Source of the DNA: Vibrio casei
GTDB lineage: Bacteria > Pseudomonadota > Gammaproteobacteria > Enterobacterales > Vibrionaceae
Direction of reading: 5' to 3'
DNA: 64,000 nucleotides
Assembly: GCF_002218025.2 (NCBI RefSeq)
Contig: NZ_AP018681.1
Location: 744,001-808,000 of the forward strand
Shown: piece by piece, positions 35,381 through 43,519 of the stretch
How the letters are laid out: every line of letters begins with the position of its first letter
Numbering within the stretch: the first letter of the stretch is position 1
Made by a program: the position numbers and the translations under genes
Notes under the pieces: generated by a model
Told to the model about the DNA's origin: nothing
What the model saw: only the letters and a program-made list of their open reading frames with translations
The model's database searches: none

Positions 35381-37948
35381 TTATGCCTCCATATCTACCG
35401 TTATTTTAATTTGATTACTTTCTTGTTTAAGGTCTTTTGGCGCAGCGTCGACCACCAACGCAGGAATACGTTGCTCACGGATTCGTTGATATGTCATCGG
35501 AACCGGTAGATCTGCACTGTGTTGGTTGATGAATGGACGGAATTTTGCGCGTTTGGCTGGATTTTCTACGGCGGATTTCCACTCACATTGATAAGTATCG
35601 ACCACACTTTGCATTTGCGCTTCGAGCGCTTGCCCTAACCCAAGTGAGTCTTCTATTACGACTTGTTGCAAATACGCTAAACCACCGTCTAAGCTTTCCA
35701 TCCATACCGAGGTACGTTGTAATTTATCGGCGGTTTTCACGTAGAACATTAGCACCCGATCAATGTATTGAATCAGTTGTTCTTTACTTAGATCAACCGC
35801 AAACAAATCGGCGTGGCGTGGGCGCATTCCTCCGTTACCACAGACGTATAAGTTCCAACCATTTTCAGTCGCGATAATGCCGATGTCTTTACTTTGTGCT
35901 TCAGCGCATTCACGCGTACAACCAGATACGGCAAATTTAATCTTGTGTGGCGAGCGTAAACCTTTGTAACGGTTTTCCAACTCAATGGCTAAGCCAATCG
36001 AATCATCCACCCCATAACGACACCAGGTTGAGCCCACACACGATTTTACGGTGCGTAAAGATTTACCGTAAGCATGGCCTGTTTCAAACCCAGCTTGAAT
36101 CAACTCTTCCCAAATATCGGGTAGTTGCCCTACTTGTGCACCAAATAAATCGACACGTTGCCCACCGGTTATTTTGGTGTATAAATCGTATTTTTTTGCC
36201 ACTTCACCCAATGCGATCAGTTTATCTGGCGTAATCTCACCACCGGGAATACGGGGAACCACCGAATAAGAACCGTCTTTTTGCAAGTTTGCCATAAAGG
36301 CGTCATTCGAATCTTGCAAGCTGCGGTGTTGTGGTTCAAAAATGTGTTCATTCCATAAAGAAGCAAAAATAGAGGCAGCGGTCGGTTTACAAAGATCGCA
36401 CCCTAGCCCATGACCATGCTCTGCTATTAATGTCTCGAAATCTTTGATCTCTTCAACTTGGCACAAATGGAATAACTCTTGACGAGAATATTCAAAATGC
36501 TCACAAATATGGTTATTCACTTCCATCCCCATATTGGCAAGTTCGGTGTCTAATACGGTTTTGACCATGTTACTGCAACCACCACAACCACTACCGGCTT
36601 TGGTACACGATTTCAAAGAGGCTAAATCATGGCTTCCGGCATGAATAGCCGTGATTAAATCGCCTTTCGTCACGTTATGACATGAACAAATCAACGCGGT
36701 ATCGGCCACTTCTCCAGAGAGCATTGAGGTATCAAACAACAGATGCGCGGCATGATCAGGCAATGGGGTGTTATTCAAATAACATTGGAGCAAAACATCA
36801 TAATCGGTGTTATCCCCCACCAAAATAGCGCCTAATAGTTGGTCACCTTTCTCATTGACCACCAGCTTTTTATAACTGCCTGCAACGGTATCTTGTAATA
36901 CCATTTCTTGCGCGCCTTGCGTCATCATTTGTGCATCACCAATAGAGGCAACATCAACACCTAGCAGTTTTAATTTGGTGCTCATATCGGCGCCGGTAAA
37001 CGTTTGTATTTTGCCCGCTTGTTCACCTAACAAACTTGAACATGCCACTCTCGCCATTTGGTAACCTGGGGCAACCAAGCCAAAGATTTTTTGCTCCCAT
37101 AAGGCACATTCACCAATCGCAAAAATATTAGGATCATTGGTTTGGCAAGCATCATTCACCACAATACCGCCACGTTCACCCACCGCTAACCCCGCTTGTT
37201 TCGCTAACGCATCTTGCGGGCGAATACCGGCAGAGAAAACCAACACATCCACTTCAATAAATTCACCATTTTTGAAGTTCAAACGGTGTTTGGCACTTTC
37301 ACCATCACAGATAGAAGTGGTTGCCGTATCAAGGTGTACCTGTAAACCCAATTGTTTAATTTTATCTTCTAATACCCCACTCGCTCCTGCATCTAATTGC
37401 ACAGGCATCAAACGTGGAGCAAATTCGATAACATGCGTATCTACGCCTAATAAACGCAAAGCATTGGCGGCTTCTAGGCCCAGCAAACCACCACCAATGA
37501 CGGCACCAGAACGGGCCGATTCACACGCATTTCGGATTTCAGATAAATCATCTAAGGTGCGATATACAAAGCAATTATCACGATCGTTGCCATCAATTGG
37601 CGGCACGAAGGGGTAAGATCCCGTTGATAAAACCAGTTTGTCGTACGCTAATACATCTTCATCATCCATTACTAAGCGTTGGTTTTGAGTATCTAAGGTG
37701 GTGACTCGACTGCCTAGAATGAGACGAATACCTTGTTGTTGATACCAATCTTCGCTGCTTAATAATAAGTCTTGGTTGGTTTGGCCCGAGAAAACCGACG
37801 ATAAATGCACGCGGTCATAAGCCACAAACCGTTCTTCCCCGATCACGGTAATATTGAATTGCGCCATGGCATTGGCTTCAACTAAACGCTCAACAAGATG
37901 GTGACCCACCATGCCGTTTCCGACGATCACTAAATTTAATTTTTTCAT
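35381..37948 (-). CDS. nirB: Nitrite reductase (NADH) large subunit
   Basis: An 855-residue assimilatory nitrite reductase, six-electron reduction of nitrite to ammonium. Domains in order: FAD/NAD(P)-binding (LVIVGNGMVGHH at the start; IGGGLLGLEAA), BFD-type [2Fe-2S] (CSCHNVTKGD ... CGGC), then ferredoxin-like and sirohaem/[4Fe-4S] domains with the cluster Cys pattern in SCVGSTWCRYG and SGCTRECAEAQ. The ATG at 37948 (AAGGAC upstream) fits the family; the open frame 12 codons longer overlaps nrtD. Part of the nitrate-transport operon. Confidence 0.96.
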   Translation of the reverse strand: MKKLNLVIVGNGMVGHHLVERLVEANAMAQFNITVIGEERFVAYDRVHLSSVFSGQTNQDLLLSSEDWYQQQGIRLILGSRVTTLDTQNQRLVMDDEDVLAYDKLVLSTGSYPFVPPIDGNDRDNCFVYRTLDDLSEIRNACESARSGAVIGGGLLGLEAANALRLLGVDTHVIEFAPRLMPVQLDAGASGVLEDKIKQLGLQVHLDTATTSICDGESAKHRLNFKNGEFIEVDVLVFSAGIRPQDALAKQAGLAVGERGGIVVNDACQTNDPNIFAIGECALWEQKIFGLVAPGYQMARVACSSLLGEQAGKIQTFTGADMSTKLKLLGVDVASIGDAQMMTQGAQEMVLQDTVAGSYKKLVVNEKGDQLLGAILVGDNTDYDVLLQCYLNNTPLPDHAAHLLFDTSMLSGEVADTALICSCHNVTKGDLITAIHAGSHDLASLKSCTKAGSGCGGCSNMVKTVLDTELANMGMEVNNHICEHFEYSRQELFHLCQVEEIKDFETLIAEHGHGLGCDLCKPTAASIFASLWNEHIFEPQHRSLQDSNDAFMANLQKDGSYSVVPRIPGGEITPDKLIALGEVAKKYDLYTKITGGQRVDLFGAQVGQLPDIWEELIQAGFETGHAYGKSLRTVKSCVGSTWCRYGVDDSIGLAIELENRYKGLRSPHKIKFAVSGCTRECAEAQSKDIGIIATENGWNLYVCGNGGMRPRHADLFAVDLSKEQLIQYIDRVLMFYVKTADKLQRTSVWMESLDGGLAYLQQVVIEDSLGLGQALEAQMQSVVDTYQCEWKSAVENPAKRAKFRPFINQHSADLPVPMTYQRIREQRIPALVVDAAPKDLKQESNQIKITVDMEA

Positions 37949-37958
37949 AGCATTGTCC

Positions 37959-38921
37959 TTATGCGCGTTTAATGTCAGCGGCAAATGTAATATTGGCTTT
38001 CTTCACACCGCCATCATTCTCTTTAAGAGCAGCCGCTTTTGGCTTGTCTGACGTTGAAGGTTGTGGATGAACGTGTTTTTCATATAAGAATTTCAATACC
38101 GCTTGGCGATAGCCTTGATACTGAGCATCATTGGCAAGCTCTACACGGTTTCTTGGGCGATCGAGTTGAATATCCAACACTTCACCAATCGTGGCGGATG
38201 GGCCATTGGTCATCATGACGATCTTATCCGACAGTAAAACCGCTTCATCAACATCGTGAGTGATCATGATGATGGTGTTGCCTAAATCCGCTTGAATGTT
38301 CATTAATGAGTCTTGCAGATGCGCTCGTGTTAATGCATCCAGCGCGCCAAAAGGCTCATCCATTAATAAGACTTTAGGTTGCAGGGCTAACGCTCGTGCT
38401 ATCCCCACGCGCTGCTTCATCCCACCAGAAATCTCATCCGGTTTTTTATCTGCGGCATGCTGCATTTGAATCAATGCTAAGTAATGCGCTGTACGCTCTT
38501 TTACCCAAGCTTTGTCTTTGCCTTTTGCGACTTGTTTGACCGCCAATTCCACATTCTGGTAGACGGTTAACCAAGGCAATAATGAGTGATTTTGAAACAC
38601 CACCGCACGCTCAGGCCCCGGCCCATCCACTTCACGGCTATCAACAATCACACCACCATCGGTTGGCAAGATTAAACCGGCAACCAGGTTGAGTACGGTG
38701 GATTTACCACAACCGGAATGACCGATTAAGGACACAAATTCGCCTTTCTTAATGGTGAGATCGACACCTTTTAACGCAATGAATTCTCCTTTCGGCGTTG
38801 GGAAACGCATACCTAGGCGAGTTAACTCAACCATTGGGCGTTGAGAAGGTTGATATTGCGTGCTCTCTTGCGTCGGTTTAATGACCGATTTCGCTTTTTT
38901 CGTGACTTCCATGATCGTCAT
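37959..38921 (-). CDS. nrtD: Nitrate ABC transporter ATP-binding protein
   Basis: A 320-residue ABC ATPase energising nitrate/nitrite uptake. Walker A GHSGCGKST, Q-loop FQNHSLLPWLTVYQNV, signature ISGGMKQR, Walker B VLLMDEPFGALD and H-loop ITHD are all intact; LPTDGGV and 'PGPERAVVFQNHSLLPW' are typical of NrtD/NasD. It has extra residues at both ends. I use the ATG at 38921 because GGAG is 6 bases upstream; an ATG four codons earlier is possible. nirB starts 10 bp downstream. Confidence 0.93.
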   Translation of the reverse strand: MTIMEVTKKAKSVIKPTQESTQYQPSQRPMVELTRLGMRFPTPKGEFIALKGVDLTIKKGEFVSLIGHSGCGKSTVLNLVAGLILPTDGGVIVDSREVDGPGPERAVVFQNHSLLPWLTVYQNVELAVKQVAKGKDKAWVKERTAHYLALIQMQHAADKKPDEISGGMKQRVGIARALALQPKVLLMDEPFGALDALTRAHLQDSLMNIQADLGNTIIMITHDVDEAVLLSDKIVMMTNGPSATIGEVLDIQLDRPRNRVELANDAQYQGYRQAVLKFLYEKHVHPQPSTSDKPKAAALKENDGGVKKANITFAADIKRA

Positions 38922-38945
38922 ATTCTTCTCCATCCTAAGATTGAA

Positions 38946-39968
38946 CTAGCGCAGTTGTTGTTTTTTGTCCCAAGACATTTTCTTTTGCAGTTGCAGCATG
39001 CCTTGATCGAACAACAACCCGATAAAACCAATAACAATGACGGCCACCATAATTCTGCCTAATGAGTCTGAGCTGCCATTTTGAAATTCATCCCACACAA
39101 ATTTGCCTAACCCTGGGTTTTGCGCCAGCATTTCCGCGGCAATCAGCACCATCCAAGCGATACCAATCGATAAACGTAAGCCGGTAAAAATCATGGGAAT
39201 TGCAGAAGGAAGAACAATGGTACGAACGTGTTTCCACCACGATAAACGTAGAACTTTACTCACATTCAGTAAGTCTTTATCAACACTGTTTACGCCGACA
39301 GTGGTGTTGATTAGCGTTGGCCAAATACAACATAAAGAGACGGTCAGTAAAGAATTAACAAACGATTTGGGAAACATAGGATCATCGGACACATAAGTGG
39401 CGCTGACAACCATGGTGATGATCGGCAACCACGCCAAAGGAGAAACAGGTTTAAGAAGTTGAATGATCGGGTTAAAGGCCTTGTATAAACCTTGATTTAA
39501 ACCAAGCACAATGCCAACAGGAATCGCAATGACCGTCGCTAATACAAAGCCGGCCCCAACAGTGAATAGGCTGGTCGCAATTTGATCAAAAAACGTCGCT
39601 TTTCCGGTATAAGGTCGAATTCGAACATCCGCATTAGGATCTTTTGCAAGTTTCGCTTGGTTACGAACCTCTTGGCGTTCATAAAAAGCCACTTCTTTAT
39701 CTCGGCTAGCAAAATGTTCTTTCACCAACCCGCTAAATTGCTGCCCAGTTTCATACGGCCCTGGCAGAGTGCCTAATGAGGTTTGAACTTGTTTTGCCGC
39801 GAGGCTCCACATCAATAAAAAGACCACAATACCAACCAAAGGCAGTAGCACTTTTTTCGCCACCGAAATCGATCCTGAGGTTGAGGCGTAAGGCAATAAC
39901 GAAAAAACATTATTGCTTTTTTTGATTGATTGACTTCTTGTTGAGCTAATCAGTGTTGAATTCGACAT
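38946..39968 (-). CDS. nrtB: Nitrate ABC transporter permease
   Basis: A 340-residue permease with about six helices after a long N-terminal segment. The ABC coupling EAA-like loop is visible (VLIAAEMLAQNPGLGKFVWDEFQNGSSDSLGRIMVAVIVIG). The periplasmic insert (residues about 75-125) is typical of NrtB/NtrB proteins. AAGGAA precedes the ATG. It lies between nrtA and nrtD. Confidence 0.93.
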   Translation of the reverse strand: MSNSTLISSTRSQSIKKSNNVFSLLPYASTSGSISVAKKVLLPLVGIVVFLLMWSLAAKQVQTSLGTLPGPYETGQQFSGLVKEHFASRDKEVAFYERQEVRNQAKLAKDPNADVRIRPYTGKATFFDQIATSLFTVGAGFVLATVIAIPVGIVLGLNQGLYKAFNPIIQLLKPVSPLAWLPIITMVVSATYVSDDPMFPKSFVNSLLTVSLCCIWPTLINTTVGVNSVDKDLLNVSKVLRLSWWKHVRTIVLPSAIPMIFTGLRLSIGIAWMVLIAAEMLAQNPGLGKFVWDEFQNGSSDSLGRIMVAVIVIGFIGLLFDQGMLQLQKKMSWDKKQQLR

Positions 39969-40035
39969 AGTACTTTCCTTGTCTCTATAAATAGCGATAT
40001 TGGGTTACATAAAGACGTTCTTTAGAAGCGTCACC

Positions 40036-41475
40036 TTAAAGAGCGTCTTTATCTTTCAGACCAATACTGAACTTTTCCAAATAAGCATTAGGGTGTTTTC
40101 CGTCGTAAACGATGTTATCGATAAAGTGTTTTTGAGGTGCTTTGAATCCATCGCTGCTATGTAGATCAGGAAAATCTGACGCTTTTAAGGTTCCATCATC
40201 AATCAAAGATTGAGCGGCAATCTTGTAGATGTCTGGACGGTAAACTTTCTTAGCAATATCCATGTACCAAGAGTCTGATTTGTATTGAGGAATCTGCCCC
40301 CAGCGACGCATTTGAGTTAATGTCCAAATCGCATCGCTGTAATAGGGATAAGTCGCGTTATGACGAAAGAAAACATTAAAATCGGGTATGTCGCGTTTAT
40401 CTCCTTTTTCATATTCAAACGTCCCTGTCATTGAATTGGCGATAACATTTTTGTCTGCCCCAACATATTCACTACGCGCTAAAATACTGACGGCTTCTTT
40501 ACGGTTTTTGTTGTTTTCTTCATCTAACCAATACGCTGCGCGGATCATGGCTCTCACAATTCTTAAGTGAGTATTCGGGTTTTTCTCAGCCCATACTTTC
40601 GATACACCAAAGACTTTCTCTGGGTTGTTTTTCCAAATTTCATAATCGGTCACTACTGGTACACCAATTCCTTTAATTACCGCTTGTTGGTTCCAAGGTT
40701 CACCGACGCAATAACCATGAATGGTGCCGGCTTCCATCGTGGCTGGCATTTGTGGTGGTGGTGTCACACTGAGCAATACATCGGCTTTAGCCGTACCACT
40801 GTTATCGCCTTTTTCTGGTGCATAAAAACCGGGATTAATGCCCCCTGCGGCTAACCAATAACGCAATTCGTAGTTATGGGTAGAGACTGGAAAAACCATG
40901 CCCATTTTGAACGGTTTACCTTCGGCGTTATATTGTTGAATAACAGGTTTTAAGGCGTCCGCTTTAATGGGGTGTGCGATTTTTCCATCCGATGTTTTCG
41001 AAAGTTTCGGTTTCATTTGATCCCAAACCTCATTTGAAACCGTGATCGCATTACCATTTAAATCCATGCTAAAAGCCGTGATGATGTCCGCTTTTGTTCC
41101 AATTCCAATCGTTGCCCCTAATGGTTGCCCCGCCAGCATGTGCGCGCCATCCAGTTCACCATCGATAACGCGATCTAATAACACCTTCCAATTGGCTTGA
41201 GACTCTAATTTGACGTAAAGCCCTTCATCTTCGAAATAGTGCTTCTCATAAGCCACGGCAAGTGGAGCCATATCGGTTAATTTAATAAACCCAAAGGTCA
41301 AATCTTCTTTTTCTGGCTCACCTATTTTGACGATCTTTTCTACAGTTGCAGCATGAGAGGCCGAAGCAAATACAGCCGTTAAGCTTAACCCAACCATTAA
41401 GCTTAATAGCGCTAATAATTGCTTTGCCCAGCTTCCTGTCGAGCTTCTGTTGTTATTAACCACAGCTTTATTCAT
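40036..41475 (-). CDS. nrtA: Nitrate ABC transporter substrate-binding protein
   Basis: A 479-residue periplasmic nitrate/nitrite receptor of the NrtA/CmpA type, with a Sec signal peptide (about residues 16-44, ending ASASHAA). Family features include DLTFGFIKLTDMAPLAVAYEKHYFEDEGL, DGAHMLAGQPLGATIG and the GEPWNQQAV segment. The ATG at 41475 (GGAGT upstream) is preferred. The gene is preceded by a structured leader (see 41507-41592) and a sigma-54 promoter, so expression is doubly controlled by nitrogen and nitrate. Confidence 0.94.
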   Translation of the reverse strand: MNKAVVNNNRSSTGSWAKQLLALLSLMVGLSLTAVFASASHAATVEKIVKIGEPEKEDLTFGFIKLTDMAPLAVAYEKHYFEDEGLYVKLESQANWKVLLDRVIDGELDGAHMLAGQPLGATIGIGTKADIITAFSMDLNGNAITVSNEVWDQMKPKLSKTSDGKIAHPIKADALKPVIQQYNAEGKPFKMGMVFPVSTHNYELRYWLAAGGINPGFYAPEKGDNSGTAKADVLLSVTPPPQMPATMEAGTIHGYCVGEPWNQQAVIKGIGVPVVTDYEIWKNNPEKVFGVSKVWAEKNPNTHLRIVRAMIRAAYWLDEENNKNRKEAVSILARSEYVGADKNVIANSMTGTFEYEKGDKRDIPDFNVFFRHNATYPYYSDAIWTLTQMRRWGQIPQYKSDSWYMDIAKKVYRPDIYKIAAQSLIDDGTLKASDFPDLHSSDGFKAPQKHFIDNIVYDGKHPNAYLEKFSIGLKDKDAL

Positions 41476-41506
41476 GTATGACTCCAGTCTTTCCAGCAAA
41501 AATTCC

Positions 41507-41542
41507 AAAAAAAAGCGCCATCGATCCTAAGACCGATAGCGC
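41507..41542 (-). terminator. Leader terminator (attenuator) of the nrtA operon
   Basis: On the minus strand GCGCTATCG / CGATGGCGC (9 bp with one wobble) around a 10-base loop, followed directly by eight T. It lies 32 bases before the nrtA start, inside the leader, so it must be overcome for expression. Its 5' arm overlaps the hairpin at 41536-41551. Confidence 0.85.
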
Positions 41543-41551
41543 CATTGCTAT
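41536..41551 (-). promoter_or_regulatory. ANTAR-type antitermination hairpin (second)
   Basis: Minus strand ATAGC-AATGGC-GCTAT: 5-bp stem and a hexanucleotide loop with A1 and G4, the known ANTAR recognition signature. It shares GCGCTAT with the 5' arm of the terminator, so the two structures exclude each other. Confidence 0.75.
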
Positions 41552-41572
41552 TCTTTACTTCTTGTTCGATAT

Positions 41573-41592
41573 TTTCACCGCCGTTGATGAAA
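41573..41592 (-). promoter_or_regulatory. ANTAR-type hairpin (first)
   Basis: Minus strand TTTCATC-AACGGC-GGTGAAA: 7-bp stem and a hexanucleotide loop with A1 and G4, 21 bases upstream of the second hairpin. The two loops (AACGGC, AATGGC) differ by one base. Confidence 0.75.
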
Positions 41593-41652
41593 GCACCGAT
41601 TATTTATGTTTGCTTATCACGTCAATTCAGTAAGTGATGCATATTTTAATAA

Positions 41653-41668
41653 TCCAATTTTCGTGCCA
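41653..41668 (-). promoter_or_regulatory. Sigma-54 promoter of the nrtA operon
   Basis: Minus strand TGGCACGAAAATTGGA: exact -24 element TGGCACG, correct spacing to TTGG at -12 (consensus TTGC, one mismatch). Predicted transcript start near 41641, about 50 bases before the first hairpin. Half-sites TGCACC/GGTGCA at 41741-41756 are at an enhancer-like distance. Confidence 0.68.
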
Positions 41669-41767
41669 GTTTTTATAATTGTTTATTTTCATCAGCTTAA
41701 GAAAAAATGGGATGGGTACCACCACATTTTGATTGCTTATGGTGCACCTTTGCACCGCTTTCATCCT

Positions 41768-42436
41768 TTATATGGATAAATTTTCAAACGTAGAAATAAC
41801 ATTCTTCGCCACTTGCCCCATCGTTTGGCTATTTTTCATCGCCGAATTACGCAGCGCTTGGTAAGCTTGTTGTTCATCTAAATTGTGCATTTTCATCAAC
41901 AAGCCTTTCGCTTGATCTACCCACTTTCTATCTTCTAATTTTTGGTTGAGTTGTACGATTGTTTGATCCAACGCTTGGCTTCTTCTTCGTAATTGCTGCG
42001 CGTATTCCACCCAACCTTTTAATGGAATATCAGGTTTAAATGGCAATAATGCATACCCAAGGCTATCAGGCAGCCGAGTCGTATCATCCATATTAAGTTC
42101 CTGAGTTAACACGAGAAGTGAGTTTTGTTTTTGTTCGATAAAATCAATTGCCCAAACAAGATCAGCGCAAGGCTTACGCCAAGACAGCACGACACTTGAA
42201 TCAGGTTGTTGGTGTAATAATTTCGGTAATTTATGTAATGAACACGCGGTAATGTCATCAAAATCTTGAGCAAGTTGAGCACATAACAGCACTTGCTTTT
42301 CGATATTATCACAACAAACAATCAAAGGGATTTGCCTAGACGACTTAACTGATTTATCTATTTTAACTGATTGATTTAATTTGGCTGATTGTGATATTTT
42401 GAACGAATTTTTAGCACGCTCTAAAGACTGAGTCAT
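41768..42436 (-). CDS. nasT: ANTAR-domain antiterminator, NasT type
   Basis: A 222-residue protein with a degenerate response-regulator-like domain (about residues 35-150, lacking an obvious phospho-acceptor Asp pocket) and a C-terminal ANTAR RNA-binding domain (about 160-215; QKLEDRKWVDQAKGLLMKMHNLDEQQAYQALRNSAMK). NasT proteins bind paired leader hairpins and prevent termination upstream of nitrate assimilation genes, normally held back by the nitrate sensor NasS. No NasS is seen next to it. Start at 42436 (AAGGA upstream). The first 30 residues are a Ser/Lys/Gln-rich quasi-repeat. Confidence 0.88.
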   Translation of the reverse strand: MTQSLERAKNSFKISQSAKLNQSVKIDKSVKSSRQIPLIVCCDNIEKQVLLCAQLAQDFDDITACSLHKLPKLLHQQPDSSVVLSWRKPCADLVWAIDFIEQKQNSLLVLTQELNMDDTTRLPDSLGYALLPFKPDIPLKGWVEYAQQLRRRSQALDQTIVQLNQKLEDRKWVDQAKGLLMKMHNLDEQQAYQALRNSAMKNSQTMGQVAKNVISTFENLSI

Positions 42437-42550
42437 GGGTTTGCATCCTTGCAAAAACAACATAATCTTTATTAAGCAGCAACTAACATGCCTAATTTGA
42501 CAGCTTTTCCTTTAAAAACAATAAAATACCTCTAAAGTGGTAGTTAAAGG

Positions 42551-43504
42551 CTACTGATATAAACTCAGTTCTTCAACCCATTCAACGTTCAGTTTTTCTC
42601 GTAACGACACCACTTCCCCAACCACAATTAATGCAGGTGTTAACCCCTTAAGCTGGTTAGACAAACAACAAAGTTCAGATAATTTATTCACATGTACTTG
42701 CTGATTTTTGCTACACCCATTACCAATAATGGCAATTGGTGTCTGTTTTGATAAACCAGAATTAAGCAAACCAGCCTGTATTTTTTCCGCTTGTTCAAGC
42801 CCCATATAAAACACTAATGTTTGCCCTGTTGACACTAAACCTGACCATGAATCAAATGCACCAGCCATAACATGTCCGGTCACTAACGTCACACTGCGAG
42901 AAAGTCCACGATGAGTTAAAGGAATTTTAGACGATGCCGCACAACCTATTGCCGCCGTAATGCCGGGGATCACATCATAAGAAACTTGCTGGGCAATTAA
43001 AGCGAATGCTTCTTCACCACCACGACCAAAAATAAAAGGATCACCGCCTTTTAATCGAACGACTTGTTTACCCAACTTAGCTTGCTCAATAAGAATGTGA
43101 TTGATTTCATCTTGCTTCAAACTGGGTTGCCCACAGCGTTTTCCAACATAAATTTGCTCACAATGCTCTGGGATAAGGTTTAAAATGCCTTGTCCAACTA
43201 AACGATCAAACACAACCACTTCCGCTTGCTGAATCGCTTTATACGCTTTCACCGTGAGTAAATCAGGATCATTAGGGCCTGCGCCAACTAGCAGCACTTT
43301 TCCTGCTTTCTTGTTGCTTCTTTTTTTATCTCCAACTTTTCTATTTCCCCACTTATCGACATTATTCAGTGATTGATAATCAATGTACCCATTTCTTGCT
43401 TCTATATTCCTTGTCTCTTCATTCGTTAACTCTTTATTGCTAACGTCCTTGATTATTGTTTCAATTGATGTTGTTTTTTTTAGATTTAATTTATTTGCTC
43501 GCAT
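42551..43504 (-). CDS. cobA: Uroporphyrinogen-III C-methyltransferase
   Basis: SUMT, makes precorrin-2 for sirohaem, the cofactor of NirB. The methyltransferase core begins near residue 70 (VLLVGAGPNDPDLLTVKA) and carries YVGKRCGQ, VRLKGGDPFIFGRGGEE and VIPGITAAIGCAA, all SUMT hallmarks. The first 65 residues are a Lys/Asn-rich, non-conserved extension not present in ordinary CobA. AAGGA precedes the ATG. It follows nasA by 15 bp in one operon. CysG-type dehydrogenase/chelatase domains are absent. Confidence 0.93.
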   Translation of the reverse strand: MRANKLNLKKTTSIETIIKDVSNKELTNEETRNIEARNGYIDYQSLNNVDKWGNRKVGDKKRSNKKAGKVLLVGAGPNDPDLLTVKAYKAIQQAEVVVFDRLVGQGILNLIPEHCEQIYVGKRCGQPSLKQDEINHILIEQAKLGKQVVRLKGGDPFIFGRGGEEAFALIAQQVSYDVIPGITAAIGCAASSKIPLTHRGLSRSVTLVTGHVMAGAFDSWSGLVSTGQTLVFYMGLEQAEKIQAGLLNSGLSKQTPIAIIGNGCSKNQQVHVNKLSELCCLSNQLKGLTPALIVVGEVVSLREKLNVEWVEELSLYQ

Positions 43505-43519
43505 GACACATTCCTTGTG

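Noticed and set aside
37137..37616. 159-residue plus-strand frame within nirB
   Set aside because: Antisense shadow of the nirB coding region, without its own initiation signals.
41741..41756. GGTGC-ACCTTT-GCACC hairpin (minus-strand loop AAAGGT, A1 and G4) as a further ANTAR site
   Set aside because: It lies upstream of the predicted transcript start and far from the terminator, so it would not be in the nrtA leader; an enhancer-type DNA site is more likely.
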